DNA of 64,000 nucleotides from positions 16,459,208-16,523,207 of the forward strand of contig NC_092642.1 in assembly GCF_039555335.1 (NCBI RefSeq), written 5' to 3'. The notes below the pieces were generated by a model. That model saw nothing but the letters and a program-made list of their open reading frames with translations, did not search any database and was not told where the DNA came from. This document shows positions 25,801 through 40,800 of this stretch, piece by piece; position 1 is the stretch's first letter; every line of letters starts with the position of its first letter. Position numbers and translations under genes: made by a program. The stretch comes from Amphiura filiformis (Eukaryota > Echinodermata > Ophiuroidea > Amphilepidida > Amphiuridae).

Positions 25801-28800
25801 AGGCAATGAACATTGGTCATGTGGAAAGATACATCAATACCTCACTTCAGACTTTCAATACGCAAGATACACCATAGAAATTGATTCAATTAGAACAACT
25901 GCATACTTACAGGCATAAAACTACAATTTAATAAGATTGATGCATGTATACGTACGGATAGTTATAAATGTTATAACGAGTTTATAGGGACCCCTACTCA
26001 ATCACAACTCACCCACCCATCACCAAAAATGTACCCCTACTTACCACCATCATCTTGTCATTCTCTGCAGCAGCAACAACAAGCTGCGGCTGAAGCTCAA
26101 CCAGTTCAACCTGCATCGTGCTGACCTGAGCCTCAGCAAACGCCAGCTTCTCTAGACCCACCACGTAACGACGCTTGGCCTTCATGATCTCGTCTCGTTT
26201 CTTGCCTAGCAATGTCTTGAAGGCCGAGATTAACTCTAAATAGGAGGTTGGCGTAACATAGTTGTGCCGGCCTAATTCGTCTAAGAATCTGAAAGATATA
26301 AAGATATACAGCTACCATTTTGCTTTCAAAAACTTTCTGAATTTTTGATCAAACTTTGGTGTCCAACTGTGGAAATCTTCATTAGTTTGTATAAATACAT
26401 TCACATAATAATGGAATATTTTTGTGAAGTATATTGTTAACAGCTATCAGTGGAGGGACTGATCAAGTTAACATGATTATAGCCCATGGAACTGTGGTAT
26501 TATCATAGTTTCATTGTGACACAAGGAAGAAATCAAAATTTTATACAATTTTTGGGAAAATATAATGGTCTACTGCCCCTATCCTATTCTAGCTCTTCTT
26601 TATTGGTTATTGAAATACATATAAACAGGATCGTCAATTTTGAGGTCAAAAGACAAATACAGCTCATAGGTCATGCAATGGTCATTGTTTTGCTCCACAA
26701 AACCATTAATTACCCTGTATTTTCAAACTCGCCCTTTTAGACAGGTCAAAGAGAATTTCGAGGTGGACTGTGGGTTGGGATTTTAATTATCCATTGTTAC
26801 CATGATATACTTACTTTGTAGATAGATTCCTTGCCCCAGTATGGAATCCTTTACAGAGTGACACCACTTCCTTCCTCTCATCATCTTCCATCTCAACATT
26901 CTCTAAGAATTTAAGAGCAACTCTCTCCAATGCATCTTCTGGCCATGCCTGCAAGTACAACATACAATGTTACATTAAGAAATTAAATAGCATGTTTTAC
27001 AAAATACAAAGTTGTATGTAAAATTAGCAGCATGGTTCCTTTTTACCAAATCTGCTTTAGAAAAAAGTCAATTAACAAAACTATCTGCTTTCTCTACTAC
27101 TTCCATATAAATATTTCAGCAGACGTGGTTGACAACATCCTTCACAGCCAGTTCTGATGCTAGCTAGCTACTCTTACACCCTGTCCTGGATATCATGGAA
27201 GAAGAATTATTTCTGTATACAAACACTAAATAGTTTATAAATAACAAGATACAATATATAGTATCTTGCTTGATTTACTTCAAGTATTTTGGCATCTCAG
27301 GGAAAATGTTCAAAGCATTTAGCCAATCAGCCAACAAATCTTAAGAAAAGCTTGGTTATTAGAAAACAATACATACCTGAAACCAATCTATGGTGCAGCA
27401 GTTAATAAGTGATGGGAACTGTCGCAAACGATTACGGAAAGCATCACCGATGGGCGAGAAAGCTACGATGACATGGAGGTTCTCACGACAACGGTTGACA
27501 AAGAAAGCAAAGAGAGCTAATGGACTGAATTCTGCATTCTTGTCCCCAGCCTGTTGCTGTGCGACTGGTCTTACAGCCTGAAAAGGAAAATACAGACAAT
27601 ATTCTTTGGTCAGTCAAATTAGCTCAATTGGTAAAGTGCTTGACTACTATACATGACAGTACAAGTTCAAGCCCTAGCAGTGTCTATTCTTTCTTGTGGA
27701 AATATTGAGCTAGCTTGAAATTCCTGGGGCAAGGAACTTACTGTCCCAGTCTACTTGTATGAAACTTTACAAGCTGGTCCTGGCTGCGATGGTTATTATA
27801 GGTTGACTAAGGTCCGGTGCCTATATAGAGATGCATTCCTGCAGGGTGCTAAATGGTTAGTGTCTTGGGCTAAAGTGTAACTAGGTTTCATTAGGCCCTT
27901 CGCACTTGATTATTAGTTTCCTGTTTATCGCCCGCATCCAAAATTGAAAATCTCAAAATAATTAATTATTTTATTTTTATTTCTAATTTTCTGCTTTAAA
28001 ATAACTTTCAACTACTTCTACTTGCCATTTTCTGACTTTAATAACATCAACAATAATGATGAATAAACAAGGAGTACAACTCCACCTTCACTTATTTATA
28101 AAATCAAATATTGTTGTGAAATAATTAAATGCCCGCTCTAGTCAAAATGAAATCAATACTTGCTTGTAATAGTTCAAACTAAATAAAGAAAATAAAAGAT
28201 AATTAATAATTAATAATTAAAAGTCACCTCGTCCCTTTTTCAAAATCTTTAACAGGAAACTAATAATCAAGTGCGAAGGGCCTTATCATTGAGGTATAGG
28301 ACTTTTTATTTTTTTCGGAGAAGAGCAGGTAGGGTAACTGCTTGATTATATTTCTACATGTTCATACTACATACTCTGAAAATTTTAGAAAATTCGCACA
28401 AGGCCGTTTTTTTTAAATCACATTTTTGTTCCTAAAATGGGGGTTATAGTGCCCTTAACAGGCACTCTCTCCATAGGGCTACATGTAAAGACAAGTTATA
28501 GACAAATGCCCCTAAAATAAAATGGTCTCGTTCATTTTCCTCAAATTTTGCATATGATGTAGACTTAACATCTGGAATGTAATGCAAGTGGTGTCGTTGC
28601 TGCTCTTCTAAATTCATTTTTAAAATGTCCGCCCCAGATCAAGGGCTTCAATTCAATTCAATTCAATTCAATTCAGAATTCCTGTAAAGTGCAATGATCT
28701 CATGTAATTAATTGCCCTATATAAAAGCAATTCTAGTATGATACTCTTTTTAAAGTATTTAATAGGCTAATAAAGGATAGCTAACACAGGAACTGATTGG

Positions 28801-31800
28801 CTGCATTTTTTGGTTAAAGTAAGCAAATCCTCTTTTTATGGAAATATTTTGAATTAATAACCATCCACACAGTTTTATCTCTATAACATTCATAGTAATA
28901 TCAGACAAGACAACTTGCACCAAATTTTACTTACTTCTAATAGTTCCTGCTTCTCGTCTACAGCATAGAGGTTAGGCACTTCCCCTGTATTCAACAAGTT
29001 ATCTATATCTTCTAGGAATGACTCTTCTTTGATCTGTGTATCTGTGATCAGGAATACTGTTGGCTTACCACCGGCACCTGCATTCTTTAACACATTCTGG
29101 TAGACAATAGAAAAAACACAATGACACTGGTGAATATCTCTCATGTATTCAACAAGTTTTTTTTCTTGTTTCCTTATCCAGATATTTCAACCATTGCTTA
29201 GTTACATGGCTAACAGAGGTTGAACTGTATTAAAAGCGTAAAAGTCTGACATTATTTAGAACCTACCTTCAGATCTTCCCTCCATTCATTATGACCATAG
29301 CTTTTAGAGATCTCTGGTTGAAAGAGCAGACATCCAGACATCGATGCAGCTAGTCTAGTCAATGACTGCCTACCGCTACCACCGACACCAACCAATAGAG
29401 CATTACCACCAGGCTGCTTCAAGATACGACTGATGCGGGATAAATGCTCTAACACATATCTGAGAAAGTAAGAAAAGAGAGAAGTGTTGATGGCATTTCA
29501 TAACATGCAATTAATCGATAATATAATCTTTAGCAAGGTCCTTTTTAAGCGTTAACCCTTGTGACATCAAGCATGTGCATAGGATATTGTGCAAAATAAT
29601 ACACGCTGGACAGTTAGCAGTATGCTTAATTTGTAAAAGGAAATCTGCAAAACATTATACCATGGAATTCATCACATTACCATCAAATTTTGCTCATTAT
29701 TCCACATGTTCTTTTTAATTTCAGTAATTTTATTTGTGAAATTATGAACATAAATATTAGTATAATCCTAGCAATACATATGAATAATCGAAGGCTTCAT
29801 CTTTGTCTAGGTAATGCTGTATAAATTGAACTTGTTTACCATTTTATATAAAAACCAAGTACATTAATACCTTAAGCACACTAATCATAATCATAAAATG
29901 GGTACTACCTAACTAAAGAGTACTTTTTTCACATCTTGCTTAATCCTGCATCAACACCTCCAAGATACAATTTTTTTTTGATTATGGAATAAGTAGCCAC
30001 AATATACAGGGGTGTGAGAGGCCTCAGACAAAAAAAAGACAAAAATTACTAAAAAAAGCTGAAAAACAGCTTAAAATCAGGTTTAAAAAATGCCAAATAT
30101 GGGATGAAAATAAAAGAAAACACGTAAATTTTAGCAATAAAAAATGCTGAAATCAGCTTAAAAGCTGAACTCTCATCCCCTAAATATATTAATCACTCAA
30201 AAAGCATTCACTTACATCTGTCCTGAGGAAAATATTGACTGCTTTTAAGTGTGGCCAAACATTAGCAAATGAGGAACATGAGAAACAATGTGATCTTTTC
30301 TTTCAGAAAGCAGTTTTCAATTTGATCAGTTTAGCAAGCAGCTATTGACTGTTTTTTTGGTTTTTTTTAGTTCATCATGCTTTGGTATTTATCTTACCTA
30401 AATATAACTAGATCCATCCTATTCTTGTGTGTCTGGTTATACTCGTCAAGTCCCAGCTCTGCCACAGTGTAGAACTCATCGATAGATTGCACTTCTTCGT
30501 AGAGTCTCTCTTCCGGCTCTGCATCAGGGTTCATGTAATCCCCGAACATGAGACTACGCATGCCATCTTCCTTTACGCCTCCTCCCTTGTTGAGGTGTTC
30601 AAACACGCCATCAAAGCTGTCTTTGAATATGTCTTTGACTAGATCCTTAGACATGCTGAAGAAATTAAAGGAACAATATATTGGAGCAGGTTAGTGAAAG
30701 AGATCATGTGGCACATGAAACCAAGACAAGCAAACAGTGTAATAAACAAACATTTTAAAAGGATGAAAATGACACTGTGTACTCAATTTTGGCTGCAATA
30801 CTGGATTGTCATATTGGGGACCAAAACAATGTACATATACCATACAACCAGCATTTTGAAGTAAGGCTGGCTAAACAATTTTATGGGCATTACAAGGGTT
30901 TGTGCAAATGAAACTTATTTTATATGCATCTCCAGCAAAATCACATCACACACTGAATGCACTGTAATTTTTCATGGGTTTTTGTTTGCATGTTGTTTTA
31001 ACTGTTCTTGTAGAATTTTCATGTGTGCCTACAAGTATGTTTGAAAACATGAATGTTTGTGGCTTATAAAATGTGAAAATACTGGACCATTTTATTCACA
31101 GAACTATTTACACAACAAGAAACTGTACACAACAGGTTTGGACCTGTAATGCGCTTTTCCAGTTGAAATACTTATACCCCTATAGAAGAATGACCTTAAT
31201 CTTCCAAATGGAGCTACATGAATGTGTGACTCCATTTGAAATGAACAACCCTGTGTGGGAGATTAAAGTCATATGTGACTCGATCAAGCGGAATGAGTCG
31301 GACGTTGCTAAAATTGTTTTTTAGGTATCGGCAAAAACAGTGTTCAAATTCTTTTGTTTCATATTGTTTTCAGCCATTGATAAATTGCTCATAACTCGGT
31401 AACCAGATGTGCAATTTTTGCTGGGGTTTGCATTAAAATTTAGCATTTGTAAGCTGCCAGAAAGTGACATCAAAAATGCCAAATTAAAAATTGCCAACAT
31501 CCGACTCATTCCGCTTGATCGCATCACATATCTTCCATAGGGGTGTATGGATTTCAATTGGAATAGCCCAATAAGTCATCCATGTGACAACCAAATTTCA
31601 ATGAAAATTGTCCCAGTTGTCTGTAACAAATATACGAGGGGGTATCAAAAAGTTTTAGAAATCGCCCAGAAGTGAAAGAGCTATATCAATGAAATTTTGT
31701 CAGTGCAATCACTGGTCCTTATGTACACTATGGTGCAAAAATGGTCTCATAAGTATGTTTACTTTTTTTTACAGGCGACGCTAGATGCTAATAACCTGCT

Positions 31801-34800
31801 GCCCCAGTTACTGCGCATAAACTGCAAGATTGAGAAAATTGAGGCAAGCAGTGTTATTAAGATCCTGCATTTGAAGGGTTGCAGTGCCTAGAAAATCGAT
31901 GATGAAATGAAAGTTATCTTCGGTGGTGATTGTGATATTGTCACTGTTGCTTTTTGGAAAATGAATTTTTATTTCATCACAGATTTTTTGGGCTCTGTAA
32001 CCCTTAAAATGGAACTTAATCATGCTACATGCCTCAATTTTCTCCATTTTGCTGGTTATGCGGTTACATAGGCAGGTACTGACATGTAGCGCCTGTAAAA
32101 AAAGTAAACATTCTTATGAGACCATTTTTGCATCATAGTGTACATAAGGACCAGTGATTGCACTGACAAAATTTCATTGATATAGCTCTTTCACTTCTGG
32201 GCGATTTCTAAAACTTTTTGATACCCCCTCGTATAACTACTCACTTAAACAACCAGGCCCTGTCTGAATCATCAATGAGACGATCATAGAAGACTCTGAA
32301 CACCTCATGTACCCATAGCCTGGTAAACACCCTCTTGTTATCAACGGAATTCTTCTTGATGAGGAGCACTCCATTGATGACACGAGAGAAGTCTCTCAAG
32401 TTGAAAGTATAGTGGGATTTGGCTGGTGTTGGTAGCAAGTTGGCCATAGCTTGTTTGTATACTTCCATGGTAGCTGCTACTATCATGGTACCAGCAGTGA
32501 AGTATTCGGTGGAGAAGTCATTAGCCTGATAAAAAGAAAAACAAGTTTTAAGTAACACTGTGCACAACTGACAATAAGGTAAGACTTCAAATATGTGACA
32601 CGATATGGTCCATGGGGGCCAAAGGTGGCAAATTTGAAACTGAGATTTAGGAAAAAATATGGAATAAAAAAACAATAACATACATAAGAAAATAGACACC
32701 AAAAAACTTTAAAACCAAGTATGCTAGACCTTTGGTGATTTCAGTAAATGATAGCCTATTGTATGTATAATGTAATAATTACAGTAACTCAAATTTCAAA
32801 AATGCCTCCTTAGCCCCCATGGACCAAATTGTCACATATTGCCTTATATCTTATCATGCTGATAAAAGAAGGTGTCAACAAAAGAAATGATATTCATACA
32901 CCCCCTATGGAAGACACAAACTTAATCTCCCACACAGGGGGTGTCGCCATTCAGGTAACTCCATTTGAAATTCACTATCCCTGTGTCAAAGATTAAGGTT
33001 ATGTCTTCCATAGGGGTGTATGGATTTCACCTGGCAGGGTTGCCAAATGATTTCAGCCGAATCGCGGGTCAAATTATCGCAAAGTCACCCAATTTTTCTC
33101 TTTACCATTGGTTTCTATGGGGCAGGAAACTATCGCAAGTCGCGAGAGCCAATGTTGAAAAGTCGGCCAAATTTTTTCTTAAAAAGGAAATTGTCAAAAG
33201 TTGCGGGAAAAATTTTCAAAAGTCGCCCAATTGGGCTACCAAATCACGGATTTGGCAACCCTGCCTAGCAGTGGGCTAAATGTAAGGTGCTTTGATATCT
33301 GTTTAATCAGGTGCCATATAAATGCATACATTTTTGTAACTTACTTGTAATGCCTGTAACCATTACATAAAATCAATATTATCAACAACAGCTAAAACAC
33401 ACTTACCTTCAAATAATAGCTGACGATTGTTGAGAATATCCTCTGCATTGTCTCGTCGTTGAACGGTGTCACACCGATCACGTTAAAATGTCTAAGGAAA
33501 CGCGGTGTTATAGGATTACGTCCACCACCTGGTGGGCCCATGGCAGTCAAGAATTGCACATCAATTAAACCAAGCTTGGAAGTGTCCTTCAGGTCATACC
33601 TACAATGTGGGAGAGATTTGACTCATCATGAGTTCATTGAAAATGAGGTTGAATATCAAAAATTTCAACAAATTAATGACCACATATATGGTGTTTAGGT
33701 CAAAATGGACCAATCTTAAATAAAGAAAATAGAGGCTGTCATAAAATGGTAAATTGACTTGTTCCAAAAATGATGGAATATAAAACCTTTGGAGGAGGAA
33801 TAGGTGAACACAAAAAATAAAAGTTTGGTTGAATATGGCAAATCAAGCAATACTTCCAAAAATGTTAATCAATTTAACTTATTACCAAATATAAATGAGG
33901 CTTTACTTTTTTCAGTTTTGAAAAGTATAAAGTACAATAACTTAGTTTATGTGATCTTCTGTAATCATTTCCAATGATTTGGCAGAATTAAGATCTTCAA
34001 ATGCAAACATCATTATGTGTGTTTGAAATATCTTTCACATCTCTTTCAGTGGCGAAAATCTTGGAAAATTAAACGAATTTTTGTTTAAATGTCACTTACC
34101 AGTTCTTATGATCAAAGTACTGTCTTAGCAGTTCAATAGGTGGTTGAGCTCCATACACCTCCCTAGCAGGCATGTTGAGATCATCAACAAATATGACGGA
34201 ACGCTTACCCATGGGTGGACCAAAGATACCCTTACGTCTCTTGTCTAACTTGGACATGATCAAACCCTGCTAAGAAGAAAAACACATATCAGTATTGTAT
34301 CAGTACATAGCTTTCTTATGGTCAAAGGGCAACACTTTGTTAGTACAGGATTAAACCTGATGGTTTAAATATTTTTGAGAAACTACATTTAAAATGCCAT
34401 TCTCATCAGTGACTGTAGCTTACAGGATATCAAGATTTCAAACTTTTGTATCAATGGCAGAGGTAAAGAGGCAAAAATGTTTTTATTTCTGCAATCAAAC
34501 CTTGAATCTACCTCTCATATTTCTAAAAACTGTGATTATATGCCCAAGGGATTTAAAAGTCAGTGTATCTGCTGCCCAAATTGGTTGATTATATGTGACA
34601 CGATCAAGGGAAATGAGTCGGATGTCGCTAATATTGATTTTGAGATATTGGCAAAGAAAGTGTTAAAATTCTTTTGTTTTATATTGTTTTCAGCGATTGG
34701 TAAATTGATGTAACTTTGCAAAGAAAAACCGTATCAACATGGGGTTTTCAGTTTCTGAAAGCTCTAAATGTCCTCTTTAGAAACAAATGTTAATGTCATT

Positions 34801-37800
34801 TTCGACCAGGGAAGACATGTGACTCATTCCCCTTGATCATGTCAGATATTGAGAAACTGGCAACAACGAGCATTCATTCACTGGGCCAATTTCAATGGTA
34901 AGAAACTGCCAAATACCCAAGGGGGTGGGGGCATGGGGGTACTCATATTACATTTTGACAGGGTTGTGCCGCTGGAACTATAAAACCCCTACCCATGTTT
35001 AGGGATATCTTTACCTTAAAAAAATGGCTGACTCAAATCGAGACCCATGTTTAGTATTTATTTGTGTGCAAAAAAGCGACCCATTAGGCTGCGATCATAT
35101 AGAAGTATATGGTATATGGTATTAAGCTATACGATATCGCTCATTCGATCAGGCTGAGTTCACATAGTATAATCCTATGTGAACTCGGCCTGATCGAATG
35201 AGCGTATATTATAATAGCGAATACTGTATACAGTATACTTCTATGTGATCGCAGCCTTAGAGTGGTACATCCCCTTATACCTTATATTTGAGTATAGCCC
35301 CCCAGCCAAATACACACAGAATTCAGATATTGTTATCCAATTATAGGTTAATGAACGTGTATTACTTGTTGGGAGAGAAATTAGACAAAATAATGCACGC
35401 ACGCTGATATTAATGCGTCTAATGCACAAGCCCCAAAGGGGGGAGTGCATTAGACGCATCAACATCAGCGCAAGTGCATTATTTTGTCTAATTTCTCAAC
35501 AAGTAATACGCATTTATCAACCTATTTCATACACGAGAAGAAGAAAAAAAACCATTATTTTTTTCTGTTTTTATAACGTATTATCATTAATAATGTTGAA
35601 AAATAGGAGCAAATATAAATGCATCAACCCGCCCGAAAAATGAATCAATCCTACGCGATGCAAATGCGCACGGAACACTGTGCATAGTACGCGGAGTGCA
35701 CAATATACACAATCAATGCATGTTTTGTATTTTTCTATCCGCTTTTCATATTGGCTGCTTTGATATAGGAGTGTATGAAATACTGATCCTTGCATGTATT
35801 GTGTGAAAATTTCAGAAACACACCACACCATTGACTTACCTGTGTTTGATTAGCGCTAGTCTGTGCTGAGAAGTTAATAAAGAGTGGCACATATTTATCC
35901 TTGGATAAGTTATTCATCAGTTTCTCCTTGACATATGCACTCTTACCAGTACCAGTTGGACCAACAAACATGATAGCTCTGTAATCAATACATAGAAAGG
36001 CAAGATTTTAGAATAATCTGCTGCCAAACCAAGGATTATCAGGATTAACTTTTGGGGTTGGGATTAAGAGATTAGTGTGGTACAGGAGGGGACTGCTATC
36101 TGAATTTGCTTTGATATAAATCTCAATTAAATAACCATTAAGTTTAACAAAAAATAATACATCAGATATAATGTGCTGAAAGAACACTTTTGCTACAGTG
36201 CATATTGAATGGGGATACTCTGGAATGTGAGTTATACACTATAAGTCCTGCTCTATTCAGACACAGAATGAAAGTAATCCCACTTATCTTTGCTTAGATG
36301 CTGGTCAGAGCCATAACTTTGTTGTTATGTGGCTAGGATTCATGCTCAGGTGTGTAACATCCCTAGGAAGCAAGGCTCATGCTGAACTTTTTGATTGACT
36401 TATCCATTATCATAGAGTGGACCTGTTGCTAAGGTTCACAATTTCCTAACCACCATTTCAAGTTGTGCTGATATTTCAGATTATATATTTTGCTAAGTGC
36501 ATGACCAATTAAGTTGTGTTTCATGAGTGCTTTTAGATGTGACTTACAAAGCCTACATTTATAACTAGACTCGCTGTCATGTAACAGCTGCATTACAACT
36601 GGCCTGGTGTGTTAACTCTCATTCAGGGTTGACACAAATGTTCAGTCCATTTTGTAGGCACAAAACTTGAAATGTTGCACAAATTTACACAAATCTACCC
36701 AAAATATAAATTTTAAGAAGCCATTTTGCGACAAAATTGGTCTAAAATTGTATTCTTTTCTGTGAATTTGATCCAAAAATCATCTTAAAATTCGCCTAAG
36801 TGGGCTACAAAATTGCAGCTATGTCAACCCTGGTCTCCTTTCCAACCGTAATATGGATCAGAGCAGATCAAGTTTTGCAAAAATAAGATCAGCTGGTACA
36901 TTTGTAAGATTCCCAATTAGCTGTGACCTATCCTATACCCCTATGCATTACTCACCTGTCATGCCTTATAGCTATATCCATAAGATATGTATATCTAGCT
37001 GTGTCCATAGTAGGTACAATAATCTCTTGGTTTTTCTTGCCAGGTGGTATCTCAATGTTCTTGATTGTGTCATTCCAATGAATCCACTTGCCTCTTGCTT
37101 TGAACTGTTAACAAATAAAAGAATTCATCAAATTTAGAACCCATGCACACATTGATTCATATGTATCTGATATTATTCATATCAAGTACCATTACACTTT
37201 AATTAAAATATCAAGTAAACAAGTTCTCAGCTGACAGAGGTTAACTTTGTCATGGACAAACACTAAAACAGAATGACAGTTTAAGATGAAAAATACTACT
37301 TTACACCAAGCTAATTTTACAAATCCATTAAATTTTGCCTAACAATTCTTAATGTTTAGCCACACAAAAGTGTTGGGACACTTTGAATGGACTAATGTAT
37401 GTAAGCTGCAATCCCCCAATACAGATTGAATTCTGCAATACTGCTTCTGCATGTTTAGCAGTACCAAACACCAATGCTGAGGGAAGGGTGAAGGGGTTGG
37501 GATGCCAGGAAATGGTGTGGACTTGATACACGCAAAAAAATACCAACATTTCGGCATTTGCCAAGTAAATGAAATGCACCCAAATGCCCTAGGACAATAT
37601 GATAGTGTACACATCGACCAAATCTTTTCATGAGATCCACTAAACAAGTTTCACCTTACCAGCTACAAAAAAACACCTAACAACGAACACACAACAACAG
37701 TTTGACTACTAAGTTATTTGGCCAAAATGTGTACGCTTTTCGGGCTTTCTATACCCAAAATAAGTTTGAAAAATCACTACTTATTTTATTGATTAAGCAG

Positions 37801-40800
37801 TGTATAGAACACTGGGTGACCCCCATGGGAGCCAATATTACTTACATCATAGACAAAATCATAGACCAAGCCATTATCAGGAATTGGTACTTCAATCTTT
37901 CCCCCCACATCCGCAGGCATAGGATGGTCTTCATTCTTGCCTGACATAACGTCTCGCATGTAGGTGTCGAATTTGGCACGGCCATCTGTATCAGTGGTGC
38001 CACCGACTGACCACACCAAAGAGAACAGGAAAGTACACTGCAAGAAAACAGAGTGATAATGACTAGTGAACTTAAGTGATTTAAACATACTTATCTTCAT
38101 TTTTCTCTCTCAGTCATTCTGTCTCTTCAGCTCTCTACCACCTCATTCACTTTCCTTTTTTCAGTCACTTCGTCTGTTTTACTTTCTCCTTCATTGTTTT
38201 TATTTATTGATTTGTTGATAGCAGTGGCGTAACTAAGTGGGGAACGTGCCCTGGGCGCCACCCTTAGGGGGCGCCAAATTGATCGATTCAGCATCGATTA
38301 TGCGCCCCTCCAAGCGATGAAAGTCAAAATTTTCCACGTAATTGTTTCAAGAATTGGGGGGGGGGGCATTATGTATCCTTAGCCCTGGGCGCCACAACCC
38401 CTAGCTACGCCACTGCCCACGTCTAAGATATTCTTGGGTGGGGGTAGGGGCACCAATTTTGTTTCTTGCCCCGGGCGCTACCAACCCTAGTTATGCCACT
38501 GGTTGCTAGCTGTCACTCATTCTCCTCACATACACACAAATGTATACATATACACACCCTCACCCACACCAATCATACCCCCATCATGCCCCCATCTTCA
38601 TGTTCCTGCTATCAAGTGTGGATGTCAGGACATAGTGTCAAATGTCTTTTTATGGATTCCAGGTATGTCTGGACAGTGCCTCATTGCAAGTATGTCCTAG
38701 TTTGCACAGAGAAAATCTGGTGTATGTTGCTGTTTTGATACTTTTAATATACACACATGCTACTCCCCCATACCACTCCCTCATACCCCTCCTCCCACAC
38801 CTACCCCAAACACACCCTGACTTGTGTTCACACAGGACAAACTTTGACACAACTGAAATCTCTAGCACCTGATCTTGCATAAAACATTTTCTAATCACAT
38901 ATTTTATGGCATTGAAGATATCAACCAATACTACTTACCACAATCCACGTTTTCAGGTGTTTAGTGTCCATATCATCTTTCATGTTATCATCCAAGAACA
39001 TCTTGACGAAGTACATCAAGGAACGAGCCATGTTGTTCTCACTAGTTACTACATATTCCTGTTGGCAAGAATGAGTCAACAATAGTTATGTCTTATCCAG
39101 TCAGCTTGCTCACTGTTGTTTTATTTTTTTTGTTTATGTGCGTAGGGTCATCTTTGAGCAGCCATGTACTGTCTTTGAGCAGTTGCAATCCATGGCATCT
39201 TTGGACTATTCCTGTTGAAATGTCATGTCTGCATATTATGAGTACAGCTTGTCCACACTACACAGTAAAACTCTTCAATGCGTTGTGATACCATACAAAA
39301 ATCCATTTACTGGGAATGGCTGCAATTATATTTGGAGAGTCTCTACAATATGAACCCTGGGTTACTTTTCAATCTGTTCACATAAATTTTGAATTAAAAA
39401 AAAATCTTTTATAACTGAGTTACTGATTAGCATTAACTTACATGTAAATTATTTCTTACCTTTAAATTCCTGCGTACATAGTCCATGACGGGAACAAGCA
39501 GCCAATCAAATAATGCTGTAAAGAGTGGAATCTCTTTCTGCAGTGTCTCTGATAATGTATTGAGCCAGGATTTGAAGACGGGACGCCAGCCTAGGTTAGC
39601 TGGTTCCAGATAGATCATACCACATCGACTCACGGTAGCAGGCTGAAAAGAGATAGTTGAAATGTTAAAAAATTGCTGGGGACCACTTGGGCCAAAAGTC
39701 GATTGTCTGATGGATAACTGATATGGGGGAATATGTGGATCCTAGATTTCTCTACTGGATTCAGTTTGACTGAAATTTGTTTGCACAAAGTAATAGGCAT
39801 ATTGCATAACAAAGGAGATGGATTAACCTCAGAGCTGTTGTTATGCAATATGCCTATTGCCTTGTGGGAAGCAATTTTGGTCAACCTGACTTCGGGTAGA
39901 GAAACCTATGATCCATTTATTGAAAAGTTGTAATCAATGACCATTAAGTGAAAAATGAACATTTTGCAAACCTGATAATTTGGTTATACTTTTGAGAACC
40001 AGTTTAATGGTATCAAAATGACAACCCTCTGCAACTGAAAAGTTAATTCTTAAGGATAGGTTATAGTTAAAATTACGGTTTATAGTTGGGGTTTAGGCTC
40101 ATTGTTCGGGTTAGTGTTATGAGTATCTAGATTTTACATAAAAAGTATGTGGTATTCTATGAATATAATATTTACAAGGCTTATATAAGGTGGAAATTAT
40201 TCAGCTTTTGTTACTGCACACATCAAAAAAGTATCAACTCACGCTCGGATAAACTTAAGTGTATGCCATTCTATATCAATACACGGTGTTATGAGTATAA
40301 TAAGCCGAACAAACTTTCACTAACTTACCGATGCCTGTGACAAATCCATAGCCTCAAAGATAAGACTCATGGTGTTAGACATCTGAATAATCTCGCCACT
40401 CATCAGACATAGTTTCTTGTTGTCATCTAATACTGTGTTCATGCTCTCAATCCACAGTGTATCAATGGGGCCATCAAATAGCACCCACTTACGGTCTGGT
40501 GTGTCCGTTGAGGCAAACTCACGGAATGTGTTGGCGACTATACCATCGGTCCACTGTTCGGGGAAATAGTTACGTATATGATAGTTATGAATAACAAGTT
40601 CTAGAGGCAATGTTTATGGTTTACGCAAAAACAACATAATCTGATCATACTCAGCCAAAGTTAGAAATTGTGAATCCAAAGTTATCATTATATAATTGTT
40701 AAAGCTTTAAATGTTGAAAAACCAATACATCTACCAAACATAGGTTATGAAGTGCTGATATTTTAAAATGCTCTTTATCTGATGTTCTATGTCTGTAATT

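Noticed and set aside
27608..27690. tRNA gene on the plus strand
   Set aside because: Promoter boxes of a SINE head only; no paired acceptor stem, and the body continues beyond.
28647..28673. CRISPR-like short tandem repeat
   Set aside because: It is a simple ATTCA microsatellite at a retroelement tail, with no spacers.
37339..37647. 102-codon open frame on the minus strand
   Set aside because: No recognisable domain, composition like intron, and overlapping frames are equally open; no phase-compatible link to the dynein exons.
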